Assembly (NCBI GenBank): GCA_003184365.1
Contig: NKYR01000030.1
Coordinates: 62,001-126,000 of the forward strand
Length of the DNA: 64,000 bases
Direction of reading: 5' to 3'
From: Evernia prunastri
Taxonomy: Eukaryota; Ascomycota; Lecanoromycetes; Lecanorales; Parmeliaceae
The notes beneath the pieces are model-generated. The model ran no database searches. It was given only the letters and a program-made list of their open reading frames with translations, and was not told the DNA's origin. The translations under genes were made by a program, and so were the position numbers. Of the stretch, positions 43,835-53,838 are shown piece after piece (position 1 is the first letter of the stretch; each line of letters starts with the position of its first letter).

Positions 43835-44230
43835 ATGTCCCCCTCCACCCCCCAACCTTCCCCATCCACCACACCCAGCACCCCAGCCCCAACCCCAACC
43901 GCTCCCCCCCACCGCACCGCCGAAACCGCTCCGCTGGCCCGGTACACCTGCTACGACACCGCCACGTTCCTCGCTCTCATCATCGTGGTGGCCACGACGC
44001 GGACCGTCGACGTGGCCGACGAGGCGTTCGAACACGGCGAGGCGGCGTCGAGGGCGCACGGCAGCATCGAGATCACGGACGCGCACGAACGGTTGGCGAG
44101 GCGGGCGAGTCGGAAGGGGAGGCGGGGGACGGGTGAGGATGAGAAGAAGGATGGGCGGATGCGAGCTTGTGTTGGGAGGTGGTTGGAGAGGGTCGTAAGG
44201 AGGGTGAGAGGTGAGGGGGGACTGTCTTGA
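43835..44230 (+). CDS. Small single-pass membrane protein, 131 residues
   Basis: Start MSPSTPQPSPSTTPSTP in a good context (GCAATGTC). A Pro/Ser/Thr-rich first third is followed by one hydrophobic segment, DTATFLALIIVVATT (about residues 42-56), then acidic ADEAFEHGEAASRAHG and a strongly basic tail with ARRASRKGRR and RWLERVVRRVRG. No cleavable signal peptide; a tail with many Arg would sit in the cytosol. No known family. It is divergent from family copy C, as the larger membrane-protein gene is from copy A. Confidence 0.6.
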   Translation: MSPSTPQPSPSTTPSTPAPTPTAPPHRTAETAPLARYTCYDTATFLALIIVVATTRTVDVADEAFEHGEAASRAHGSIEITDAHERLARRASRKGRRGTGEDEKKDGRMRACVGRWLERVVRRVRGEGGLS

Positions 44231-44262
44231 TTTTTTTTCTAATCCAAATGATTTTTCTTCTG

Positions 44263-44980
44263 CTCTGACTGAATTCATGGGGTTGATACCTTTCGCAAAC
44301 TTGAAGACAGAGGGTAAGAAATCTCTCATCAATTGCACACAGAAGGTAACAAACTTCTACTCTGACTGAATTTATGGTCCTGACATCTTTCGCAAACCTA
44401 GAGATAAAGGATAAGCAACCCCTCATCCATGCATGCAGAGGGTAACAAACCTCTACTCTGACAGAATTCATGGTCTTGATATCTTTGGCAAACCTAGAGA
44501 TAAAGGGTAAGGAGATCACTTATCAATGCTTACAGAGGGTAAGTTATCTCTACTGTATCTAAATCCATGGGTCTCGACATCTTTCGCACACAGAGGGTAA
44601 TAAACAGTCTGACTGAATTGATGGTCTTGATATCTTTCGTAAACCTAGAGATAAAAGGCAAAGAATTTCTTATCAATGCCTACAGAGGATAAAGTACCCC
44701 TTCTCTATTTAAATCCATGGTCTCGATACCTTTCGCACACGAAGAGACCAAGGTAAAGCAACCTCTCATCAACTGCACGCAGAGGATAAGACACCTCTTC
44801 TCTGTCTGGATCAATGGTCTTAACACCTCACACAACATCAGAGAGAGAGGCCAACAAATATCATTAACGCGCAGACAGAGTCTAACAATCTCTTAAACGC
44901 ACAGACAGAGGATAACCAACCCTCTCCTCCGTCCGAATCAACAGTCTCGCCCCCTCACCCAAAAATCAGAGAAATCCAAA
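44263..44980. repeat. Minisatellite, ~96-bp unit, about eight degenerate copies
   Basis: The anchor CTCTGACTGAATTCATGGTC or a variant starts at 44263, 44360, 44456, 44553, 44607, 44703, 44800 and 44927. Spacings are 97, 96, 97, 54, 96, 97 and 127, so one unit is shortened and one lengthened. Each unit also carries (G/A)ATATCTTTCGCAAACCTAG-like, GAGATAAAGG and GAGGGTAA blocks. On the minus strand the first copies stay open (SRFAKDIKTMNSVRVEVCY-like units of 32 codons), but later copies do not. Confidence 0.9.
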
Positions 44981-44986
44981 GAAAAA

Positions 44987-45847
44987 TCACCGACCGAACC
45001 ACGACCCAGGCGCCAACCCCCTCACCGCCCACCTCCCCTCCCTCCCCATCATCCCCACAATCTCCTCATCCATCAAGCCCACCCTCACCCAGGCCGGACA
45101 ATCCATGCCCGCAATCACCTCCGCGTCGACCCCCGTCATCGCGTGGACCGTCTCGGCGCTCTTGGGCGCGCGGATGAGATGCGACGCGACGCGGACGGCG
45201 AGGGCGGCGGCGGCGGAGGGCGAGTGGCCGACGTAGCGGCACCAGCAGCGCATTTCGTCGGCGAAGCGGTGGGCGATGGCGATGGCGTGCGGGTGGAAGG
45301 TGAGGTCGAGGCGGTAGCAGTAGGTTGTGCACATGATTTTGGTGGTTTCGAGGTCGGGGTCGCGGGTCGAGTCTTCTTCTGCTTCCTCATTATTGATAGA
45401 TCTCTCGTGCATCTCTTCATCGGCGTCGTTGTGTGTATTCGCCTGCGGACGTGGAGACGGACTAACCATGTTTGCGATCTCGTGCTCGTCAGAATCTCCC
45501 ACCATCTCACCCCCATCCTCGTCCCCCTCCGGTCCCCGGCTCCCCTCTCGACGATCGGAACGCCGATTCACAGGCACCCACGGCGCGTAATTGTGGTAAT
45601 GGTCCGACGGCCCTGCAGCGTCATCTCCATCACTGTCAGCCCCATCACGCTCATCGTCCTCGAAGCTCCCGTGCTCGAGGTACGGCCGGGGCCGCGCGGG
45701 GAAGAAGACGTACCGGCACAGAGGGCAGGAGTTGTGGGCGGCGCCCGTGGGGTTCAGCCAGGTGGCTATGCAGCGTTCGCTGCTGCTGCTGTGCGGCTGG
45801 ACGCGGTTCTCGATTCGAAGCAGCTGGTTGAGGAAGGCTTCTGCCAT
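44987..45847 (-). CDS. Half-RING and cyclin-fold protein
   Basis: 286 residues, one exon, start MAEAFLNQLLRIEN in a good context (CACAATGGC). Near the N-terminus, RCIATWLNP and SCPLCRYVF look like the second half of a RING-H2 finger (Cys, Trp-Leu, Cys-Pro-x-Cys), but the first CxxC and CxH pairs are absent. An acidic low-complexity stretch follows. The C-terminal third reads like one cyclin or TFIIB repeat: HPHAIAIAHRFADEMRCW, then GHSPSAAAALAVRVASHL, APKSAETVHAMTGVDAEVI. So it joins a truncated zinc finger to a cyclin fold; the finger probably cannot bind both zincs. A missing upstream exon could supply the other half, but I see none. Function unknown. Confidence 0.6.
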   Translation of the reverse strand: MAEAFLNQLLRIENRVQPHSSSSERCIATWLNPTGAAHNSCPLCRYVFFPARPRPYLEHGSFEDDERDGADSDGDDAAGPSDHYHNYAPWVPVNRRSDRREGSRGPEGDEDGGEMVGDSDEHEIANMVSPSPRPQANTHNDADEEMHERSINNEEAEEDSTRDPDLETTKIMCTTYCYRLDLTFHPHAIAIAHRFADEMRCWCRYVGHSPSAAAALAVRVASHLIRAPKSAETVHAMTGVDAEVIAGMDCPAWVRVGLMDEEIVGMMGREGRWAVRGLAPGSWFGR

Positions 45848-46557
45848 TGTGAGGGGAGGACTTTGGTTGGACTCGCTGTTCGGCTGAGATTGAAGGCTGG
45901 CGGAAATGTAATTGGGTTGTTGGTCTGGAAGGGTGGGTTAATGAAGGCTGGTCATGGGCATGGGGATATAAAGAACGATTTGCATTGGATGGAAGTCAGT
46001 ACGTGTGAGTGCAAAGTGTTAAACACATGGGGAAATGTATTGAGCACTCGACACAGAATTTTTCAGAATAGCATTGTGTCGAGTATGGCTTTATTTCTCT
46101 TTGTCGAGTCCTGGGCTACTAGCTCTTTGAGTCCTCAACTCAATAATAGACCACGTAGGTAAGAGAGGCTTTCGTTTTGTTAGCCTCTGTGCGTTGATAA
46201 GATGTTGATTGGGAAGGGGGTTGGGGAGAAGGGGATAGGGATGGGAGGAGTTGTCTGCTTGGGTTTGGGTGATTCTTGTTGGGGTTGATGGGTAAAGAGT
46301 AGGGTTGGATAATAGTCTGTAAAAACCTAGATTCTCGAGGATGAGATCGTTCTAGGTAGCATGTTAGCACATTTTCGTTTGACGATTCACAAAGTGCGAG
46401 AGAGGAGAAAAGATCAGCTGTGAACGTAAGAAGTTCATTGATTAAGGAAAGAGAGCAAGTCTTCAAACCATTATTATATATAACCATCACTTCCCCATCT
46501 GCCAACTGCCAACTCCCACCCCCTCTCCCTACCACCACCACCACCAAATAAACAACC
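45848..46557. other. Spacer, no gene seen
   Basis: A plus-strand frame crossing 45143-46162 is antisense to the half-RING gene. C-rich (CCA)n near 46510-46545. No gene. Confidence 0.5.
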
Positions 46558-47001
46558 CTACCTACCACCCCTCTCCACCCTAGCTCTCTTCCCCCCACCC
46601 ACCGCCGGCTCCCCCATCTTTCTCTTATCCCCCGCCCTCGGCCCCTTGTCCACAGGAACAGTCCCATACCCAAACACGTCCCAATCCGCCTCCTGCACGC
46701 TCCTCAACAGCTCGCGATCAGGCCACTGCTTCTTCGCGCACGTCCCGTACCGCCCGTATGGGTAATCCTTCAACGGGTCCATCATCGCGCCGGCGTCGTC
46801 GAGGAGCAAAGGGCAGGTCTCGTCGGCGGCGATGGCGCGGCCCGTGTGGTGGTCTTCGCAGTCGTACTCGTCGTGGAGGCCGACCATGCTGGCGGCGACG
46901 AGGGTGAAGGAGACGAAGAGGGCGAGGGTGAAGATGGTCAGGCCGATGGCGTAGGGGTGGGTGTTTGAGGTGAGGAGGAGGGAGTCGAAAAGGTTGGACA
47001 T
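46558..47001 (-). CDS. Small single-pass membrane protein, 147 residues
   Basis: Start MSNLFDSLLLTSNTHP. One hydrophobic helix, YAIGLTIFTLALFVSFTLVA (about residues 17-36), is followed by acidic LHDEYDCEDHH, then CPLLLDD, PYGRYGTCAKKQWPDRELL and a basic tail with DKRKMGEP and KRARVERGG. A minus-strand TATA-like TTAAATATCC lies about 150 bp before the start. No cleavage site, so probably a type II or III anchor. No known family. Confidence 0.6.
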   Translation of the reverse strand: MSNLFDSLLLTSNTHPYAIGLTIFTLALFVSFTLVAASMVGLHDEYDCEDHHTGRAIAADETCPLLLDDAGAMMDPLKDYPYGRYGTCAKKQWPDRELLRSVQEADWDVFGYGTVPVDKGPRAGDKRKMGEPAVGGGKRARVERGGR

Positions 47002-47762
47002 TGTTGTTTTGGGGGTTGGTGTCTCTCTTTTGGTTGGATGCTGGTTGCTGGTGGTTTGGTATGTATGTAGCTGGAGTTGAGAGAAGTGTGTTGTTGGAAA
47101 GGTAGAGATTGTAGAGCTGAGAGCTGGGGGACGTGAAGATGGGGGAGGTGCGGAGGATATTTAAGGGCGTGGAAGACAATGCTGGCTCATAATGCTTTGT
47201 TGAAACTGGCTGAAAGAATATACTTTGTACTGGAACATGGCGATTGTGTATTTCGACAAATGGACAATTGACAATGAACAATGGGCAAGGAAGAGGGCAG
47301 TACTTGAAAGAAATGTAAGTATTTCTTTGTTGATCAAAGCCGCCTCTCCGATGCTAGCACTCAAGGGGCAGCCAGATGCTGAATGAAAAGATAAGATTTG
47401 GGGACGAGGATAAGATGACGGCAAGAAGGTTCTCGAAGACCAGGCAATTCAGCAATGATGAATTTCCTCGTAGGACATGAAGATCTGGAGGCTTTCTTAG
47501 GAAAAATGGTACCGAAAATACAGGCGTGAGAATCTTGATGGCATTTCCTCTAAAAATGTATGAAAATACTCTGTTAAGCCCCGCTGGCTTTCTCTGTAGC
47601 TTGACCAGAGCACGACCTACTCAAACAATCCTAAATCTCTGAATCAATCTGCGGACCGCCTCACCTTTGTCATATGGAGGAAACCCTTAAGTGCACATGC
47701 TGAACAACTTCGGAAGGGGACCTCGCCAATCCCCACCAGGAACGGCCACCGATAACGGGCTT
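47002..47762. other. Spacer, promoter side of the 147-residue gene
   Basis: Contains the TATA-like element near 47155-47164 and no gene that I can see. Confidence 0.45.
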
Positions 47763-47897
47763 TTAAACGCCGCACCCGACATAGGTACGTAGGACGTAGG
47801 CCAGGCAGATAGCGGCCGCCGACATGAAGACCAGATGGGCGGATAGGACGAGCAGGCCAAGAGTCAGGAACAGATCGAGGGCAAGCGAGAAGTCCAT
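47763..47897 (-). CDS. Possible 44-residue membrane microprotein
   Basis: A frame of 44 codons, ATG at 47897 to TAA at 47763, almost wholly hydrophobic: MDFSLALDLFLTLGLLVLSA, then HLVFMSAAAICLAYVL and a short end RTYVGCGV. Two helices or one long hairpin are possible. Such a run of hydrophobic codons with only one aromatic cluster is unlike the flanking sequence, and a longer frame on the same strand (47644-48063) in another phase has no protein character. No partner or expression evidence. Confidence 0.35.
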   Translation of the reverse strand: MDFSLALDLFLTLGLLVLSAHLVFMSAAAICLAYVLRTYVGCGV

Positions 47898-48715
47898 GCT
47901 GTTGGAGCAAAGTATGGAGCCGCGATGTTTGACTTGGTGCCTGATGGGGTAGTGAGATGATCAGTACCCTCGAAGTATTCAAAATTGATACTAGCACGGA
48001 TTGGTTGATAAAAGGCATCGAGCGAGCGTTGTACTTGGCACAAAGGCGTTGTGTCGAACACAAGGAGGCCGAGTGTGCGAATCAATCACTCCTTTGACAA
48101 AAGGGGTCCAAGCGCTTTGTTCGACGAGAGGTCCGAGACGAGGGAAATGATGGCGATTGATTGACATTGACACGCCGTATAAAGGCTGACCTAGCTGCGA
48201 TTATCACAAGACCAAAGAACAACACTGTAAAGAGAGGATTATCGTACCGGATTCGCAGTGGCTTGAACTCATACCGACTGCAAGATCTTGCAAGGTTTGT
48301 CGGTGCTGCGGAATGCGTACCTGATGGGTGAAGCTGATGGTTTCAGGCCCGCCTGATGTACATCGAAGTGCTAGGTCGTGGCCTTTCAGCGAACAGTGGA
48401 GTAGCTAATGATCAATCAGTGTTGTAACCTCAAGATTTTGCTGGCTCGAGGCTATTGATATGAGTATAGCTGCTATTTGCTGCTGTCAAAAGGCTATCGA
48501 CATACTTTAATTTTGCTTTGGGTAGGGAACGGAGTCGGCCCAGATAGGTGCAAATAGTGTCTAAAAACAAGGTGTAATCATAAGGTGTTATTGAGACTCG
48601 TCAAAAATGATCAAGATGGCTCAAGTGCTCTGAAATATATGGTAGATATGACAGAATCAGGCTGTTGATTCCTGAAGTGGTGTTCCGTTGAGGTAAATCC
48701 CAGTATGGCGAAGAC
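47898..48715. other. Spacer before SHMT
   Basis: A plus-strand TATA-like GTATAAAGG at 48177 has no gene after it that I can see. No coding signal. Confidence 0.45.
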
Positions 48716-50545
48716 TCATGTAAGCCATGGCAATGAGAAAGTGCCAATCCACTCTTCAACTTCTCTCCTCAGCTCGACAACCTCCCGTACTTCATTACCA
48801 TCACCGAGGAATTCCAAGAAAGCTTTCACGCTCCCGGGAGCCTTCCGTCCCTTCGCCTCGGACTCTTCCTTGGCCTTTTTGTCCAGGTGCTGCGTGATTG
48901 TGACGGCGCGATCGACGATTTCAGCAACCCTCGTAAAATCTTCAGGCAACAGTCCTCGAGTGGTCATAGCAGGTGTGCCCATCCGCAGCCCGCCTGGTTT
49001 CATTGCTGATTTATCGCCCGGTACAGTGTTCTTGTTGCTGGCAACGCCTACGAGCTCAAGCACACGTTCTACGCGGGCTCCATCAACGCCTTTGTTCTTA
49101 AGATCGACAAGCACCAAATGATTATCGGTGCCTCCTGAAACAATATTGTATCCTAGGCCGCCCTTCTCCTTGGAGTTGCCCAAGCGCTCGGCCAACGCTT
49201 TCGCATTCAATAACACGGCTTTTTGATAGTCCTTAAACTCTTGGCTCTGCGCCTGATGTAGAGCAACTGCAAGAGCTGTGATAGTATGGTTATGAGGCCC
49301 TCCCTGATGACCTGGAAAGACAGAAGCGTTGATCGGATCTTCGAGGTCATACATCTCCGGGTTGCCTTTTTTGTCTTGTCTACGGACACCCTTGCGAAAG
49401 AAGATCATGGCTCCTCTCGGACCTCGCAGCGACTTGTGGGTAGTTGTGGTGACGACGTCTGAGTGTGGGAACGGAGAAGGTATGACGCCTCCCGCTACAA
49501 GGCCTGATATATGCGCCATATCGCTGAGAAGATATGCTCCCACCTTTTCTGCAATCTCCCTCATCTGTGCATATTCAATGAGTCTGCTATACGCTGAAGT
49601 ACCGGCGATTATGATTTTTGGGCGAAACAGCATTGCTAGCTCTTCAAGTTTCCGGTAGTCGATCAGACCTGTCGACTCATCAAGTCTATAAGGGAGGGTC
49701 TCGAAATATTTCGAGATCGCGGAGATCTTCTTGGTGGGTGTCTGGTATCCGTGAGACAAGTGCCCGCCGTGAGGGAGGTCAAGACCCATGATTCGATCAT
49801 GGGAATTAAGAAGAGCAGAGTAGGCATAGAGATTTGCGGGTGATCCGGACAGGGCTATCAACTCACAAGTCAGCATATTACAAAAGTCAAGCCAAGTCAG
49901 TTGAAGGGCATACGTTGCACATTGACTCCCCATTCTTCCTCGCTCAGGCCAAACGTCTCCAAAGCTCTTTTTTGACAGAGTCTCTCTGACTCGTCTATGT
50001 GCTCGTTGCCGCCATAGTATCGAGCTCCTGGGTACCCTTCCGAGTACTTGTCTGTTTTTCAATTGCCTTTCAGCTCTCAAATCTCCTTTGCAGGACTTGT
50101 ATAGGCCTACTTTGCATTACACTGCCCAATGCATCTAGGACCGCTTGTGATGTGAAATTTTCTGAGGGTATGAGGTTGATGAAGTGTTTTTGCCGTCTTT
50201 TCTCCTAAATCTCAAGCTTTAGTAAAAATCCCTCTGTGACTTCCTGTGGTAAGCGGTCGTCAATTGGAGGATGGCGTACCCTTTGAAGTATTCCATAAAC
50301 AGCAGGATCTGCTTCTTCTAGATTTGCAGCCAAGAGCTTGAATACCGTCAGTATCATAATACAAGCAATGTCCCAAAAAGGTATACCTTCTGCTGACCTT
50401 CCGCAGTCATTGTGGCCATGCCTCGCCTTGATAGCCATTGCCACTGCTGGGAGCCCTGGAACGGAACAGATGGAGACGTCCGGGCAGCGGCATGTAGCGT
50501 ACGAGACCAGCATCTTGTACACACGGACATGTTCATGTTCAACAT
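48716..50545 (-). CDS. Serine hydroxymethyltransferase, mitochondrial type
   Basis: PLP enzyme that moves the serine hydroxymethyl group to tetrahydrofolate, giving glycine and methylene-THF. The large 3' exon ends upstream near 49854; introns of normal size separate FINLIPSENFTSQAVLDALG, DKYSEGYPG-like YSEGYPGARYYGGNEHID, and PLSGSPANLYAYSALL. Other landmarks: MGLDLPHGGHLSHGYQTPTK, SDMAHISGLVAGG, the PLP lysine in TTTTHKSLRGPRG, VFPGHQGGPHNH, VSGGTDNHLVLVDL, GTPAMTTRG. The first exon, from ATG 50545 (also 50536, 50530), reads CTRCWSRTLHAAARTSPS and LSRRGMATMTAEGQQK: basic, no acids before the second Met, a likely mitochondrial presequence. Starting at the inner ATG (50419) would give a cytosolic form. 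No break; intact. Confidence 0.92.
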
Positions 50546-52152
50546 GGTACAAGCATGCAAGGTTTCTCCCTCACAGTCAACCTAGCATGTCTTGAATGTA
50601 TGAGTGGCGAGGTGGGCTTATTCTTAGCCCCGGGATCTCCCGGGAGGTCTAATACGTATCTGTGATCGTGCCTGTCTTAAAATCCTGCGCGTCTCATTCT
50701 CTTGTCCAACAAACAACTACAATCCAAGATGATGAGATGACTTCTACGGCTGTTGCAGCACTCACTTGGACAGTGCAAGCTGTCTGATGTGGGCTATGCT
50801 GATATGTTCTGGGTCCAACTCACCACCTTGAAAGGGACAATATGAGACTTTCTGATTGGACATGTTGTTGTTACTCCTTTCTCAGAGCCGCCAGAACTGC
50901 TGGCTCTTATCCGTTCCCTTTACCTCTTGTATACCTCTATTGCAAGCCCAGTCAGAATACGGGTATGCAGCTATGGAATCCCCAGCCCTGTCTAGACCAG
51001 CAACTTGTCCCTCTTCCTCTTCTACCGTGGCATCCAGTTCAATCAAAACCCTATCCATCTCTTTATTTTCTTCTGACTTATGTTTTCTTGCGTTTAAGGT
51101 TGCCTAGCCCTACCATGTGAAGGGTTCGGATGCTCTCACGAAGTCTATTGTGCCTTATGCTGTCTCTGGCGGAATTCGAATGTCTCCGAGGAAGATGAAG
51201 TCTGGTCCTGCCACGTATCGAGCTAGCTTCGGAAGACTGTCTTACATGTTAAGTCTCTCAGATTGTCAAACACCCCATGAGTATGTGTAGCTTTATCTAC
51301 CGTGCTTGTCGTCTCTGTCGTTTGCATTGCATGCCTTCTTTTAATGGACGGAGATAAAGAACGAAGAATAGTGTCGTTACATTCGACTGCTATTCAATCA
51401 AAATTCAATTCCTTTCTTTCTCTCTTCCCACCCGAGTTTCCTATCCCATGGCCGTGGTTACGCGGTGGTGAGGATCTAAAGAAACCTAGATTGTTGTGAA
51501 GGATATTCTCATGCCTTCCCATGGTCATTAGCTATTTCCAAGCTTCCGACACTCATGCATCACTTACTGAACCCTTGTTGGGGGAATTGTGATGCGATGC
51601 TTTCATGAGTATAGGTTGGTTTAGCCTGCCAAGCTCAGGCCATGGAGAGATGAAGATACCTAAATTTAAGCCTCCCTCGGCCACTAACGGAGCCCGCTTT
51701 GTGCGACTTGCCGTTCCTGCTACATACATCCATCCAACACTTACCATCAACATTTCATAATCCACATCTGGCAATCACAACCACTTACAATCATCAACCT
51801 CATCGACTCCATCACATCCCTCGTTCTCACCCTGTCATTTTGTCCAGCCGTTGTCCCTAGAGCTGATTGTGAATCAAAAGCGGTCGCCACCGTACCTCAG
51901 TAGCCCAAGGTGAACGACCATAGGCCTGTTGACAACCCTCAGCTTGTCACACGTATGCTCACACAAAATCAACTGCAGATGATCATTCATGGTCTTCCCA
52001 CTTATATGAAAGATTCTCACGCTCGCCAAGGCGTTATGACCCTTGGCAATCAAGCAAGTAAGAGGAAACATGATTCACAGGTAGATTACTTCGGCCTTCA
52101 GGTCACACGTCATTTTTGACTCGCGCCATAGGTACCGGCCATTGCCACTGCA
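50546..52152. other. 1.6-kb intergenic region
   Basis: No recognisable gene. A 69-codon frame (51910-52119) with a good donor after NQAS cannot be joined in frame to the next gene by any acceptor I find, so it is left as a possible leader. Confidence 0.45.
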
Positions 52153-53838
52153 ATGACGAATCTGCGTGACGATAGGCCCGTGCGTTCAGCAAAACAAGTC
52201 CCACTAGCACCCGGATATGTGGATTCAAGCACTTTGCTCTTCGACAGCGATGACGAAGGTACCGACCATGACGAGAGCGAAGGCGAGTATGACAGCGGGG
52301 ACGAGGGCCAGAACGAGGTCGATGATGGAGATCGCCACATCGCAAAGAAGCCTCGTCTCAGAGGAAAGTTCATAGCTAAAGCTAAGAAGGAGGCATCCCC
52401 TACGCCGCCAGACTCCTCGTGCTTGGCTTACTACCCATCGACCTTCGAATTCGTTCGGAGATGGAACCAAGCGCTCGGTCTACCACCACCTCAACCAATG
52501 AGTTGCGTACCCACCAGCGAAATGCCAAAGCGTGAGATCGATACGCCTGAGCCACCCGTTGCGGAGAAAACCTTGGTGGCCGTTGGATCCAGACCCGTTC
52601 AAGGGGTCATCAACGAAAATGTGTCTTATGATGAGACAAAGGCTGGGTTTGACAAGCTTCCAGGAGAGATCCGAAGTAGGCGCTCCCTTCTCTTGCTCCA
52701 TATTGCGTACCACTACAAATACTTCCCTATGCAGCACGGTCGCCGCTACAAGGGTCGAGCTTATTAAATCTCAACACTTGAAGTCATGCTCCAAAGTTCC
52801 TATCTAGGGAAAGAGATGCTAAAACTGGGGTACTACTTTAGATAAGATCTACGCACTTGTTTTCAAGAAACGTGCGCCCATTGACTTTATGAACCGCAGC
52901 GGCTTTGCCCACTCAGCTGCTTTTCTTCGCGTCAACAAACGCGTCTACAATGAAGCTCGCGTGTTCATCTACAGCGAAAACCGCTTTGTCTTTGGTCACA
53001 GTTTTTCCAAAACCGGAAAGTACTTTGGTACGTACATTCGGAGAACACTCTTTCTATCTGTCACTGAATTTAAGCGCAAGTGTTGTTTGGGGTACACTGA
53101 CCTGCTCTGCTTTACAATTCAATCGTCTACCTTCAAGAGCAAATGCTGACCACCAAGCGTGCGTAGAACCTGTGTGGAAAGAGCTCGGTTGGACCCACAT
53201 TCGTAGCTTCTTGACAGATATCGGACCGGAGAATACCGCCCTCATCCAAAACATCGGTATAGGCTTCTATGACGCTAGTCCATCAGGCAACCCAAGTATG
53301 TTACTATATCAATAGTGATGCTCCTGGTTTTCTTGAAGCTCTTACACGACTCAAACCTCTGCTATAAGGAGTGCCGTTTGTGTCAGGCATGCTAACTCCT
53401 GATTACCAGACACGAATATGAATCAGCGTCGCTATACCAACAACAAGGATCTCCTTTGGATCCTTAATCATCTGGGGCAACACTGCAAGATTTTGAAGAT
53501 GAAGTTGGGTTTCTGCGGCCGTCGCAACGTCAAGATGGGCACTAGAGATGGTGACTTCCTGAATGCTTTAAAAGGCGTCAAGACGGACAAGCTCGATTTT
53601 GGAAATCCTTGTTACGAGGATCTTTCTAGATCTGACGTACGTTTCTCACAGCCTTATTTTCACTGTGTCAGTCCAGACTGTTCTCTCAGGCTGGGATTCT
53701 TATACATTCAAGCTAACACCGACTAATCTATAGTGGATACACTATGGCAGACTCGATCGACTAGTCGAGGAGCTGCTCAAAGGTGTCATGGTCCGTCCTC
53801 TACCGCTGAAGGAACTTGACCCACGGCTGGAATTCTGA
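52153..53838 (+). CDS. F-box-like protein, five exons
   Basis: Exons 52153-52675, 52842-53027, 53167-53295, 53410-53636 and 53734-53838 sum to 389 residues. The N-terminal part is acidic (DSDDEGTDHDESEGEYDSGD) and then basic (AKKPRLRGKFIAKAKK, a likely nuclear signal). After the first intron the frame reads FDKLPGEIRNKIYALVF, the opening of the fungal F-box-like domain, then AAFLRVNKRVYNEARVFIY and SENRFVFG, its usual second half (small proteins of the type 'LPxEIRxxIY ... LL..N.rVY.Ea'). Later exons give LGWTHIRSFLTDIGPENTAL, LWILNHLGQHCKILKMKL and WIHYGRLDRLVEELLKG. Such proteins are common in fungal genomes; F-boxes recruit Skp1 for ubiquitin ligases. The target is unknown. Confidence 0.75.

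Noticed and set aside
43630..44338. Two long minus-strand frames over the small membrane-protein gene
   Set aside because: Antisense to the gene at 43835-44230, whose start context and composition are better; their products are Gly/Val or Pro/Arg-rich translation of skewed sequence.
44263..44980. CRISPR-like array
   Set aside because: Units are long, degenerate and contiguous without unique spacers, and the organism is a eukaryote.
47644..48063. Minus-strand frame of 139 codons
   Set aside because: Product is Arg/Pro/Leu-rich without character; the overlapping 44-codon frame is a better candidate.
51910..52119. Upstream frame as first exon of the F-box-like gene
   Set aside because: The donor after NQAS and the available acceptors do not join in the phase of the following exon.
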